DNA of 64,000 bases, taken from NCBI GenBank assembly GCA_039978895.1, contig JBDWAL010000033.1:62001-126000 (forward strand), given 5' to 3'. This document shows positions 55,867 to 63,520 of this stretch, piece by piece. The position numbers and the translations under genes were made by a program. Position 1 is the stretch's first letter; each line of letters opens with the position of its first letter. This DNA comes from Aliishimia sp039978895 (GTDB lineage: Bacteria > Pseudomonadota > Alphaproteobacteria > Rhodobacterales > Rhodobacteraceae). A model generated the notes under the pieces. The model was not told where the DNA came from. It worked only from the letters and a program-made list of their open reading frames with translations, and did no database searches.

Positions 55867-56103
55867 TCATTTCTTTTTGACCTGCTGCCAAAGCCATACC
55901 ACCAGCATCGCCCCGGCAATCGCGCCAACCAGACCACCAAGCAGACCGAGCAATCCGGCGGCGAGCTGCAACATTACACCCCCCAAAATTGCGCCAACCA
56001 TGCCGATGACGATTGTCGTGATGATATCAGCTTCGATTTTCAGCAAACGTGTCGCAACGAAACCCGCAGCGGCGCCGACGATGATCAACCAGAGAATAGG
56101 CAT
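55867..56103 (-). CDS. GlsB/YeaQ/YmgE-type stress-response membrane protein
   Basis: The 78-residue protein has three short hydrophobic helices with G-A-A-A-G-F-V-A-T-R (about residues 10-19), the G-M-V-G-A-I-L-G-G turn (about 33-41), and G-A-I-A-G-A-M (about 62-68), the pattern of the transglycosylase-associated (GlsB/YeaQ/YmgE) family. The start follows AGGAGAG at 6 nt. Role unknown, often stress-linked. Confidence 0.85.
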   Translation of the reverse strand: MPILWLIIVGAAAGFVATRLLKIEADIITTIVIGMVGAILGGVMLQLAAGLLGLLGGLVGAIAGAMLVVWLWQQVKKK

Positions 56104-56141
56104 CTTGCTCTCCTGACGGGGTGGACCAAGGCCCACCTCAC

Positions 56142-57050
56142 TTATGAGCCCAGAATTGTCTGCGGTGCAATTTGTGCCCCGCGCTGGAACTCTGTCACAT
56201 CCTGCGCGCCTTTGCCTGCGCGTTGCAAGCGGGTCAATTGGACTGCGCCTTTTCCGCAGGCAATTCGCAGCCCTTCGTCCAAAACCTCGCCCGGCGCACC
56301 AGATCCATTAGCCAGATGCGCGCCCAGCAGTTTTATACGTTGGCCGTTCCACTGCGTCCAAGCGCCGGGAAAGGGGGACAGGCCACGAATTTGACGGTCA
56401 ATGTCAGTGGCTGCATTGGTCCAATCGATGCGGGCTTCTGCCTTGTCGATTTTAGCGGCGTAGGTGACGCCTTCGTCTGGCTGAAGGGTCGGTGTCAGGT
56501 CGTCCAATTGCGCTAAGGCGTCGATGATCGCCAATGATCCAAGGGCGCTTAGCCGATCATGCAAATCGCCTGTCGTTTCATTGTCGGCGATCGATGTCGC
56601 AGAGCGCAGCAAGACAGGGCCAGTGTCCAAACCTGCCTCCATTTGCATGATGCAGATACCTGTGTCTGCGTCACCTGCCATGATCGCGCGGTGGATCGGG
56701 GCCGCACCACGCCACCGGGGCAACAGGGATGCGTGAATGTTAAGGCATCCACGTTCAGGCGCATCCAAGATGACTTGCGGCAGGATCAGCCCATAGGCGA
56801 CCACGACGGCAATATCTGCGTTTAGGGCGGCAAATTCAGCCTGCGCTTCTGGGGTTCTCAGGGAGACGGGGTGTCGGACAGGAATACCCAAAGCTTCCGC
56901 GCACGATTGCACAGGGGATGGGCGGTCTTTTTTACCGCGTCCTGCCGGGCGTGGAGGTTGCGAATATGCACAGATCACGTCGTGATGCGTGTTTAGGGCC
57001 TCAAGGATTGGAACTGAAAACTCCGGTGTTCCCATAAATACGATCTTCAT
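56142..57050 (-). CDS. fmt: Methionyl-tRNA formyltransferase
   Basis: The 302-residue enzyme formylates initiator Met-tRNA. It has the formyl-THF domain with F-M-G-T-P-E-F-S-V-P (about residues 5-14), the N-I-H-A-S-L-L-P-R-W-R-G-A-A-P-I signature (about 104-119), Met/Asp in G-I-C-I-M-Q-M-E-A-G-L-D-T-G (about 131-144), and a C-terminal OB-fold (about 205-302). Start overlaps the third deformylase stop by 4 nt, so it is coupled to three def genes. Confidence 0.97.
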   Translation of the reverse strand: MKIVFMGTPEFSVPILEALNTHHDVICAYSQPPRPAGRGKKDRPSPVQSCAEALGIPVRHPVSLRTPEAQAEFAALNADIAVVVAYGLILPQVILDAPERGCLNIHASLLPRWRGAAPIHRAIMAGDADTGICIMQMEAGLDTGPVLLRSATSIADNETTGDLHDRLSALGSLAIIDALAQLDDLTPTLQPDEGVTYAAKIDKAEARIDWTNAATDIDRQIRGLSPFPGAWTQWNGQRIKLLGAHLANGSGAPGEVLDEGLRIACGKGAVQLTRLQRAGKGAQDVTEFQRGAQIAPQTILGS

Positions 57051-57544
57051 ACACGGGCCTTCTTGGCTTTTCGCAGCAACATGTCCTGCTTCATTTTAGT
57101 CAAATTGTGGAAATAGAGTTTGCCGTTCAGATGGTCGATTTGATGCTGGATCGAGGTCGCTTCCAGATCCTCAAAATCACGTCGCATGATGACACCATTT
57201 TCATTCAAAAACCGGATCGCGACTTTGCGTGGCCGTTTCAATTTTGCGCTGACACCGGGCAGGCAGGGGCTGGCTTCGTCATGTGTTCGCAAGTCCGTGC
57301 TGGCGTCGATGATCTCGGGATTGGCAACGCGGACGCGGCGCGTGCGGTCTTGGGTCACATCCACCACTGCTAGTCGCAGCATGACGCCAATTTGTGGCCC
57401 AGCAAGGCCGACACCGGGCATCGCGTCCATGGTTTCGATCATATCTTGCCAGATTTGCTTGATCTCATCGGTGATCTTGGAAACAGGATCGGCGATAGTG
57501 CTGAGACGCGGGTCGGGCCATTGCAGGATCGCACGGACCGTCAT
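57047..57544 (-). CDS. Degenerate peptide deformylase paralogue (catalytic residues lost)
   Basis: The 165-residue PDF-fold protein is the last of three tandem copies. Motif 1 is G-V-G-L-A-G-P-Q (44-51), close to canonical. Motif 2, normally E-G-C-L-S, reads E-A-S-P-C-L-P (90-96), so the Cys metal ligand is Ser92, with a Cys two residues later. Motif 3, normally H-E-x-D-H, reads H-Q-I-D-H (134-138), so the catalytic Glu is Gln135. The two His ligands remain. It is therefore probably not an active deformylase in the usual sense, although an altered metal site cannot be excluded. It overlaps both the second def gene and fmt by 4 nt, so it is retained in the operon and likely expressed. Confidence 0.88.
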   Translation of the reverse strand: MTVRAILQWPDPRLSTIADPVSKITDEIKQIWQDMIETMDAMPGVGLAGPQIGVMLRLAVVDVTQDRTRRVRVANPEIIDASTDLRTHDEASPCLPGVSAKLKRPRKVAIRFLNENGVIMRRDFEDLEATSIQHQIDHLNGKLYFHNLTKMKQDMLLRKAKKARV

Positions 57545-58041
57545 GGGATTGCTTTGTAGTCGGCTTCAATCCGCGCACGGGTGTCTGCGTCTAAGTGATC
57601 GAAGGTGATGATGCCGTCGAGATGGTCATTTTCGTGTTGCACACAGGCTGCCGCAAAACCGGTGAAGCTTTGCACGTAGCGGGCGCCGTTGATCCCGGTC
57701 CATGTCAATTGAACTTGCGCAGGGCGGCTGACGTCGGCGGAGACGCCGGGGATCGACAAACAGCCCTCAGAATTGGCGACATAGTCTTCGCTGATCTCTT
57801 GGATCATCGGATTGATAAAAACCATTGGGTCGGACTTGTTGTCTTTCCATCCGGCATCCATGACGAACAGACGGATCAGATGACCGACTTGCGGCGCGGC
57901 AAGGCCACGTCCGGGGGCGGCGTACATTGTCTCCATCATATCCGCTGCGAGGCGTTCGATCTCAGGGGTGATGCTGTCGATGGGTGCGCAGGTCTGTGCA
58001 AGTCGTGGATCGGGCCAGCGCAATATGGGGAGTAGGCTCAT
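57541..58041 (-). CDS. def: Peptide deformylase (second copy)
   Basis: The 166-residue metalloprotease removes the formyl group from N-terminal Met. Motif 1 is G-R-G-L-A-A-P-Q (44-51), motif 2 E-G-C-L-S-I-P (92-98, Cys94), motif 3 H-E-N-D-H-L-D-G (136-143); all ligands and the catalytic Glu are present, with Asn in place of the usual Ile in H-E-I-D-H. Likely active. It lies 4 nt downstream of the first copy and overlaps the third. Confidence 0.92.
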   Translation of the reverse strand: MSLLPILRWPDPRLAQTCAPIDSITPEIERLAADMMETMYAAPGRGLAAPQVGHLIRLFVMDAGWKDNKSDPMVFINPMIQEISEDYVANSEGCLSIPGVSADVSRPAQVQLTWTGINGARYVQSFTGFAAACVQHENDHLDGIITFDHLDADTRARIEADYKAIP

Positions 58042-58045
58042 GATG

Positions 58046-58567
58046 TCATTCCCGCGCGCGTTCTTTTTTCAATTTGACCATCTTGCGTGTGATCATCTGC
58101 CGTTTCAGCGGTTTGAGGTAGTCGATGAACAGTTTCCCATCGAGGTGGTCGATTTCATGCTGCACGCAGGTGGCCCAAAGCCCATCAAAGGTTTGACGTT
58201 GGGTTTTGCCGTCGAGGTCCATCCATTCCACGTCCACCGTCGAGGGGCGGGTGACGTCGGCGAATTGCTCGGGGATGGACAGGCACCCTTCTTCGTAGGT
58301 GTTCAACTCGTCTGATCCAGACAGAACCACAGGGTTCAGCATGACCAGCGGACTTGCCCCGTCGCCTTCGTCGGGTTTGTTGCAATCAAGCGCAATGACG
58401 CGCTGCATTATCCCAACTTGTGGCGCTGCGAGCCCGATACCGGGGGCGGCATACATGGTCTCAAGCATATCCTTTCCCATGTTGCGCAGTTCATCAGAAC
58501 TGTCAGGCACAGTTGCACAAGTCTTTTTCAGACGCGGATCGGGATGGATCAGAATTGATAGCTTCAT
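58046..58567 (-). CDS. def: Peptide deformylase (first copy, canonical)
   Basis: This 173-residue copy has all canonical motifs: G-I-G-L-A-A-P-Q (43-50), E-G-C-L-S-I-P (93-99, Cys95) and H-E-I-D-H-L-D-G (137-144). The C-terminal K-R-x-M-x-x-R-K tail is that of the main cellular deformylase. ATG 58567 matches the normal M-K-L/A-I-L start; an ATG three codons earlier is possible. It begins the operon def-def-def(degenerate)-fmt. Confidence 0.94.
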   Translation of the reverse strand: MKLSILIHPDPRLKKTCATVPDSSDELRNMGKDMLETMYAAPGIGLAAPQVGIMQRVIALDCNKPDEGDGASPLVMLNPVVLSGSDELNTYEEGCLSIPEQFADVTRPSTVDVEWMDLDGKTQRQTFDGLWATCVQHEIDHLDGKLFIDYLKPLKRQMITRKMVKLKKERARE

Positions 58568-58666
58568 GCCCCCCATTTAGGACAGCGCGCGGCGGGCTGC
58601 AATCTGCTTGCGCTTGGATTTGTGTCCGCTAGCTTGCGCGAGGAACATGCAACTCGGAGAACTCAC

Positions 58667-59848
58667 ATGAGCCTAGACGCCTCTTTCGACGAAATCATTG
58701 ACCGCCGCGGGAGCCATTGTGCCAAATGGGATAAGATGGAAGCGATTTATGGCGTGTCCGCTGACAGTGGTTTGGCGATGTGGGTCGCGGATATGGACTT
58801 CAAGCCGCCGCAATGTGTGCTGGATGCGGTGCAAGATAGCATCAACCACGGTGTGATGGGCTATTTTGGGGATGATTCCAAATACAACGCAGCGATTCAG
58901 TGGTGGATGCAGGAACGCCACGGCTGGGAGTTGGATCCTGCCAGCATTTTCACCACACATGGCTTGGTGAATGGAACTGCTATGTGTGTCGATGCGTTCA
59001 CGGCGCCGGGTGATGGGGTGGTTTTGTTCACGCCTGTGTATCACGCATTTGCAAAGGTGATTAATGCGGCTGGTCGCGAGGTTGTCGAATGCCAGATGGT
59101 TAACACGCAGGGTCGCTATGAGATGGACTTTGAGGCGTATGACGCGCAAATGACCGGACGGGAGCGTATGGTTATTTTGTGTTCCCCACACAATCCCGGT
59201 GGGCGTGTTTGGACCAAAACAGAACTGGAAGGCGTCGCCGAATTTGCCCGCAAGCATGACCTTGTGCTGGTGTCGGACGAAATTCACCATGACCTTGTGA
59301 TGCCGGGCAAAACGCACATCCCGATGACTGCGATCGACGGGATCGAAGATCGTTTGGTGATGATGACGGCGACCACCAAGACCTTCAATATCGCGGGTTC
59401 ACATTCTGGAAATGTGATTATCGCCGATCCAAGTCTGCGCGCGAAATTTGCAGGGCGCATGGCGGCTTTGGGGATGTCTCCGAATTCTTTTGGGCTGTTC
59501 ATGGCCACGGCGGCCTACACCCCGGAAGGGGCCGGTTGGGTTGACGGGCTTGTTGAGTATCTCGATGGCAACCGCCAAGTGTTTGACGCCGCAATCAATG
59601 CAATTCCGGGCCTGTCCTCGATGCCACTTGAGGCGACTTATCTGTCTTGGGTCGATTTTTCTGGCACGGGAATGGCCCGGGATGAATTCACCCGACGTGT
59701 GCAGGAAAAAGCCCAGATCGCTGTGAACCATGGCCCGACATTTGGGACAGGTGGTGAAGACTTCCTGCGTTTCAACATCGCCACGCCACGCGCGCGAATT
59801 GAAGACGCGGTGGCCCGGATGGCACGCGCATTTGAGGATTTGCAGTAA
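58667..59848 (+). CDS. MalY/PatB-type cystathionine beta-lyase
   Basis: The 393-residue PLP-dependent fold type I enzyme cleaves C-S bonds of cystathionine or cysteine. MalY/PatB marks are D-R-R-G-S-H-C-A-K-W-D (about residues 12-22), M-W-V-A-D-M-D-F (about 38-45), L-C-S-P-H-N-P-G-G-R-V-W (about 172-183), S-D-E-I-H-H-D-L (about 203-210) and the PLP Lys in A-T-T-K-T-F-N-I-A-G (about 234-243). CGGAG lies upstream of ATG 58667. Confidence 0.9.
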   Translation: MSLDASFDEIIDRRGSHCAKWDKMEAIYGVSADSGLAMWVADMDFKPPQCVLDAVQDSINHGVMGYFGDDSKYNAAIQWWMQERHGWELDPASIFTTHGLVNGTAMCVDAFTAPGDGVVLFTPVYHAFAKVINAAGREVVECQMVNTQGRYEMDFEAYDAQMTGRERMVILCSPHNPGGRVWTKTELEGVAEFARKHDLVLVSDEIHHDLVMPGKTHIPMTAIDGIEDRLVMMTATTKTFNIAGSHSGNVIIADPSLRAKFAGRMAALGMSPNSFGLFMATAAYTPEGAGWVDGLVEYLDGNRQVFDAAINAIPGLSSMPLEATYLSWVDFSGTGMARDEFTRRVQEKAQIAVNHGPTFGTGGEDFLRFNIATPRARIEDAVARMARAFEDLQ

Positions 59849-59851
59849 GGG

Positions 59852-60520
59852 TTAGCCCGCGAACGGGTAGCGCGCGATTTGGTGGAAGTTGCCGTCAGCG
59901 GCTTCTCCCATCAAGCAAAGGGCGTCCAATACCAGTGGGACTTGCAAAATATCAGAGAGGGCCGCGTGGACTTGACCCTCAACAAGATCAGCGTGTTGTG
60001 TTGGGCCCGTTAGGGTCAAATGAAAGCGAAACTGATCCATCACGTATGGATAGCCCCATTGTAGCATCAACGCATCTTGAGCTGGCGTAAGGCGCGACTG
60101 ACGCCGGCGGGTCAGCTCGGCTTGAGTTGCTGGTGCTCTGAACTGATCCAGTTCGGTTACAGCGCGTTGCGATAGTTGGATAAGCGCGTCCTGTTGATCC
60201 GGTGCGCTCAACGCAAAGAAACGCCCCAGTCGGCTGAGCCGCACAGATGTCAGTTCAATTGGAGCCATCGTTTTGCACAGGCTTTGCGCGGCTTCTGAAA
60301 GCGCGTTTTCATTATGTCCTTGGGCTAAAAAGAACGGGGCTTTGATGGTTGCATGAAACCCGTATTTGCGTGGGCGATTGGTCAGCGTGTTCTGATCTGG
60401 TATGCCCCAACTTCCAGATTTAACATACGTGCCCGTTTGGTTGTTCCAGCCAAGCCAGGACGCGCCAAACGCCCCCCATGCGCCATTTGGCACAAAGAAA
60501 ATCGCGTAGCGGGTAAACAC
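59852..60520 (-). CDS. DUF1045 2H phosphoesterase-like protein
   Basis: The 222-residue protein belongs to the DUF1045 group, often named a phosphonate metabolism protein. It has two H-x-T motifs of the 2H phosphoesterase superfamily: R-K-Y-G-F-H-A-T-I-K-A-P-F (about residues 51-63) and F-R-F-H-L-T-L-T-G (about 163-171). The family usually lies beside phnM/phnN. No phn gene is present here, so a phosphonate role is only a guess. It lies 8 nt from the 117-residue unknown gene upstream. Confidence 0.82.
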   Translation of the reverse strand: MFTRYAIFFVPNGAWGAFGASWLGWNNQTGTYVKSGSWGIPDQNTLTNRPRKYGFHATIKAPFFLAQGHNENALSEAAQSLCKTMAPIELTSVRLSRLGRFFALSAPDQQDALIQLSQRAVTELDQFRAPATQAELTRRRQSRLTPAQDALMLQWGYPYVMDQFRFHLTLTGPTQHADLVEGQVHAALSDILQVPLVLDALCLMGEAADGNFHQIARYPFAG

Positions 60521-60528
60521 TGCTGTCG

Positions 60529-60882
60529 TTAGCGTAGGTCGTCGATCATCGCGACAGGCTTGGGGCGGCTTGTTGCAAAATCAGACGGGGGTGTATGTTG
60601 AACAGCAGTCATGCGTTTGAATTCATAGCGCATCTCGCCGGACTCTTCGCTGGAGGCGACGATCAAACATTGGAACATTTGCGACGGCCCATCATAGATG
60701 TCGGCAAATCCACGAATATGCGGCGCGTCTTCGCTGGCGACGGAAAATCCTGTGTCCCATAAGCGCAGCATGCGGAAGTACCCGTCCTGCGTTTCGATCC
60801 GCAGCTTAGATGAAGATTTCAGCCTTGAGATGCGTGCAGCATCAAGGCCTTCCTGAACAGCGTTAGGCACATAAGTGGACAT
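60529..60882 (-). CDS. Unrecognised 117-residue soluble protein
   Basis: A small protein without signal peptide or membrane span. A beta-rich middle (L-R-I-E-T-Q-D-G-Y-F-R-M-L-R-L-W-D-T-G-F-S-V, about residues 27-48, then a strand pair with G-F-A-D-I-Y-D-G) recalls the layout of small PilZ-like domains, but the R-x-x-x-R and D-x-S-x-x-G residues are not clear, so I do not assign it. The last 20 residues are a polar tail. It is divergent from the glutathionyl-hydroquinone reductase gene and 8 nt upstream of the DUF1045 gene. Confidence 0.65.
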   Translation of the reverse strand: MSTYVPNAVQEGLDAARISRLKSSSKLRIETQDGYFRMLRLWDTGFSVASEDAPHIRGFADIYDGPSQMFQCLIVASSEESGEMRYEFKRMTAVQHTPPSDFATSRPKPVAMIDDLR

Positions 60883-61091
60883 GAGCAGATTCCTTATCCC
60901 GCTCTATCTGATGCCATGAAGCACTTGAATTTCAAGTTAACTTTTTATGACAATGCGTTTTCGCTTTGGAAACACACGGTTTTACAACTCTAAATGTGCA
61001 ATGGCGCAGGGACGATGCGCGCCAAAAGTGATAGGTTGAGAACAAATCGTGCCCTACATCACCATCAACACGGTAGGAAAAGGAATCACCC

Positions 61092-62069
61092 ATGGGACTT
61101 TTGGTAGACGGCGTTTGGCACGATCAATGGTATGACACGCGTTCTACGGGCGGTAAGTTTGAACGCTCTGCCGCAAAGTTTCGCAATTGGGTAACGCCAG
61201 ATGGACATACGGGTCCGTCTGGTGTGTCGGGGTTCAAAGCCGAAAGTGGTCGCTATCATCTTTATGTCTCCCTCGCTTGCCCTTGGGCACACCGCACGCT
61301 CATATTTCGGGCGCTGAAGGGGCTGACGGACCACATCTCTGTGGATGTTGTTCACTCGGATATGCTGTCAGATGGGTGGACGTTTGAGACCGACGATCAC
61401 GGGGCCACAGGGGATCGCCAATTCGGCCTGCCCTTCGCGCGCGACATTTATCTAAAGGCCGACCCAAACTTTTCAGGCCGGGTCACAGTGCCAATCTTGT
61501 GGGACAAACACCAAGGCACAATCGTGAGCAATGAAAGCTCTGAAATCATCCGTATGTTCAATTCTGCTTTTGACGCGGTGACGGGCAACAACTTGGACTT
61601 CTGGCCCGAAGACTTGCACGCCGACCTTGAGCCTGTGAATGACCGCATCTACGACACATTCAATAATGGCGTCTATAAATGCGGCTTTGCGTCCACCCAA
61701 AGCGCCTATGACGCGGCGGTGCATCCGTTGTTTGACACGCTTGAGTGGTTGGAAGATCGCTTGTCAAAGCAGCGTTATTTGATGGGGGATCGGGTGACAG
61801 AAGCGGATTGGCGCTTGTTCCCGACGCTTATCCGATTTGATCCTGTGTATCATTTGCACTTCAAATGTAACCAAAAGCGGATTGTCGATTACCCGAACTT
61901 GTGGGCCTACACACGCGAGCTTTACCAATGGCCGGGGGTCGCGGACACTGTTGGCATGCAGCACATTGTGCGACATTACCATTATAGCCACGAAAGCATT
62001 AATCCGCATCGGATTTTACCGGTTAACCCGGATTTGGATTACGCAGAACCACATGGACGCGGCGACTAA
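61092..62069 (+). CDS. S-glutathionyl-hydroquinone reductase (GST xi-class)
   Basis: The 325-residue glutathione transferase reduces S-glutathionyl-hydroquinones. The catalytic Cys lies in L-A-C-P-W-A-H-R (about residues 60-67) of the thioredoxin-like part; R-V-T-V-P-I-L-W-D (about 135-143), N-E-S-S-E-I-I-R-M-F-N (about 152-162) and the C-terminal helical domain with E-A-D-W-R-L-F-P-T-L-I-R-F-D (about 237-250) agree with the YqjG/PcpF/ECM4 family. AAAGGAA precedes the ATG. Confidence 0.93.
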   Translation: MGLLVDGVWHDQWYDTRSTGGKFERSAAKFRNWVTPDGHTGPSGVSGFKAESGRYHLYVSLACPWAHRTLIFRALKGLTDHISVDVVHSDMLSDGWTFETDDHGATGDRQFGLPFARDIYLKADPNFSGRVTVPILWDKHQGTIVSNESSEIIRMFNSAFDAVTGNNLDFWPEDLHADLEPVNDRIYDTFNNGVYKCGFASTQSAYDAAVHPLFDTLEWLEDRLSKQRYLMGDRVTEADWRLFPTLIRFDPVYHLHFKCNQKRIVDYPNLWAYTRELYQWPGVADTVGMQHIVRHYHYSHESINPHRILPVNPDLDYAEPHGRGD

Positions 62070-62098
62070 AAGAAGCAGACAGCGCGGGTCAAACTATC

Positions 62099-63502
62099 AT
62101 GAGCGAAACACAAGCCAAGTTTCTGACGGGTAGTTTGACGCGACATATCGTGACGATGTCTGTGACGTCGGCTTTCGGGCTTTTGGCGCTGTTTGTTGTC
62201 GATCTGGTTGATATGATTTTCATATCGATGCTGGGGGTGGAAGAGCTCGCGGCAGCTGTTGGTTTTGCGGGCACGATATTGTTCATGACGACGTCCATCA
62301 GTATTGGCATGGGCATCGCTGGCGGCGCACTGATTGCGCGCGCCTTGGGCGAAGGCAAGGCGGATCGCGCGCGCGAGTTGCTGACACATGTTGTCGTGTT
62401 TGGTGTGATTTGCGCGGTTATTGTTGCGACTGCGATGTTTTACAATCTTGATGGTCTGACTGGCTTGATTGGGGCCACCGGAGAGACGCAGGCGCTGGTC
62501 ATATCGTATTTGCGCATTCTGATCCCGACAATGCCCATTTTGCTGATTGGGATTGTCACATCCGCAGCCCTCAGGGGGCACGGCGCGGCCCGGCTTGCCA
62601 TGATGGTCACGCTGGTGGCGGGGATCGTGAACGCTGTGCTGGATCCGATTTTCATCTTCACTTTTGATATGGGTTTAGAAGGGGCCGCGTGGGCCTCTGT
62701 TGTGTCGCGGTTTGCGATGTCGACAACGGCGGTGTGGGTCTTGGTGCGCCGCTATGATGGCTTCTCACGCTTGGTGCCGCGTGCGTTCTTGCGTGATTTG
62801 AAGCCGATCACGGCAATCGCGTTTCCGGCGATGCTGACCAATGTCGCCACACCTGTGGGGGCCGCATTTGTGACTCGCGCGGCGGCGGAATTTGGCGGGC
62901 CAGCGGTCGCAGGCATGGCTATTATTGGTCGTCTGACCCCGATTGCGTTTGCGTTGATATTTGCGATGTCTGGTGCGATTGGCCCGATTATTGGCCAGAA
63001 CTTTGGTGCCGGGCAACACGCCCGTGTGCGTGAAGCTTATAACCGCAGTTTGATGCTGATCGTGCTGTATGTCGTGCCGGTCATTGGTGTGATGTATTTG
63101 TTGCGCGCGCCGATTGCGGATTTGTTCGACGCTCAAGGTCGAACGCGGGACTTGGTCTATCTGTTTTGCGGCCCGTTATCGCTCGCGTGGGTTTTCAATG
63201 GTGTGATCTTTGTGGGCAACGCGGCGTATAATAATCTTGGGCACCCCTATTATTCCACATGGATCAATTGGGCGCGCAATACACTTGGCATCATGCCTTT
63301 TGTCTATGTGGGCGCAAGGGTGTGGGGGGCTGAAGGGGTGCTGATTGGACAGATGGCGGGCGGCGTTGTGGTGGCCATTGTGTCTTATGTGTTGGCGCAA
63401 AGGCTGATGCACCACGCTGAGACGGATCAGATTGTGAATCCGATCGAGCCTGCATTTGGTGGCAACAGGCGGTCGTTCGTAATCTTGAACCACCGCCGTT
63501 AA
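62099..63502 (+). CDS. MATE-family efflux transporter
   Basis: The 467-residue, 12-helix inner-membrane transporter exports cationic drugs or metabolites against Na+ or H+. It has two pseudo-symmetric halves (about residues 10-225 and 240-450), each opening with a long helix pair, with D-L-V-D-M-I-F-I-S-M-L-G in the first and P-I-I-G-Q-N-F-G-A-G (about 298-307) in the second. The substrate is unknown. It lies 29 nt downstream of the reductase gene in the same orientation. Confidence 0.92.
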   Translation: MSETQAKFLTGSLTRHIVTMSVTSAFGLLALFVVDLVDMIFISMLGVEELAAAVGFAGTILFMTTSISIGMGIAGGALIARALGEGKADRARELLTHVVVFGVICAVIVATAMFYNLDGLTGLIGATGETQALVISYLRILIPTMPILLIGIVTSAALRGHGAARLAMMVTLVAGIVNAVLDPIFIFTFDMGLEGAAWASVVSRFAMSTTAVWVLVRRYDGFSRLVPRAFLRDLKPITAIAFPAMLTNVATPVGAAFVTRAAAEFGGPAVAGMAIIGRLTPIAFALIFAMSGAIGPIIGQNFGAGQHARVREAYNRSLMLIVLYVVPVIGVMYLLRAPIADLFDAQGRTRDLVYLFCGPLSLAWVFNGVIFVGNAAYNNLGHPYYSTWINWARNTLGIMPFVYVGARVWGAEGVLIGQMAGGVVVAIVSYVLAQRLMHHAETDQIVNPIEPAFGGNRRSFVILNHRR

Positions 63503-63520
63503 TGTTTGTTTTGGGCTCGA

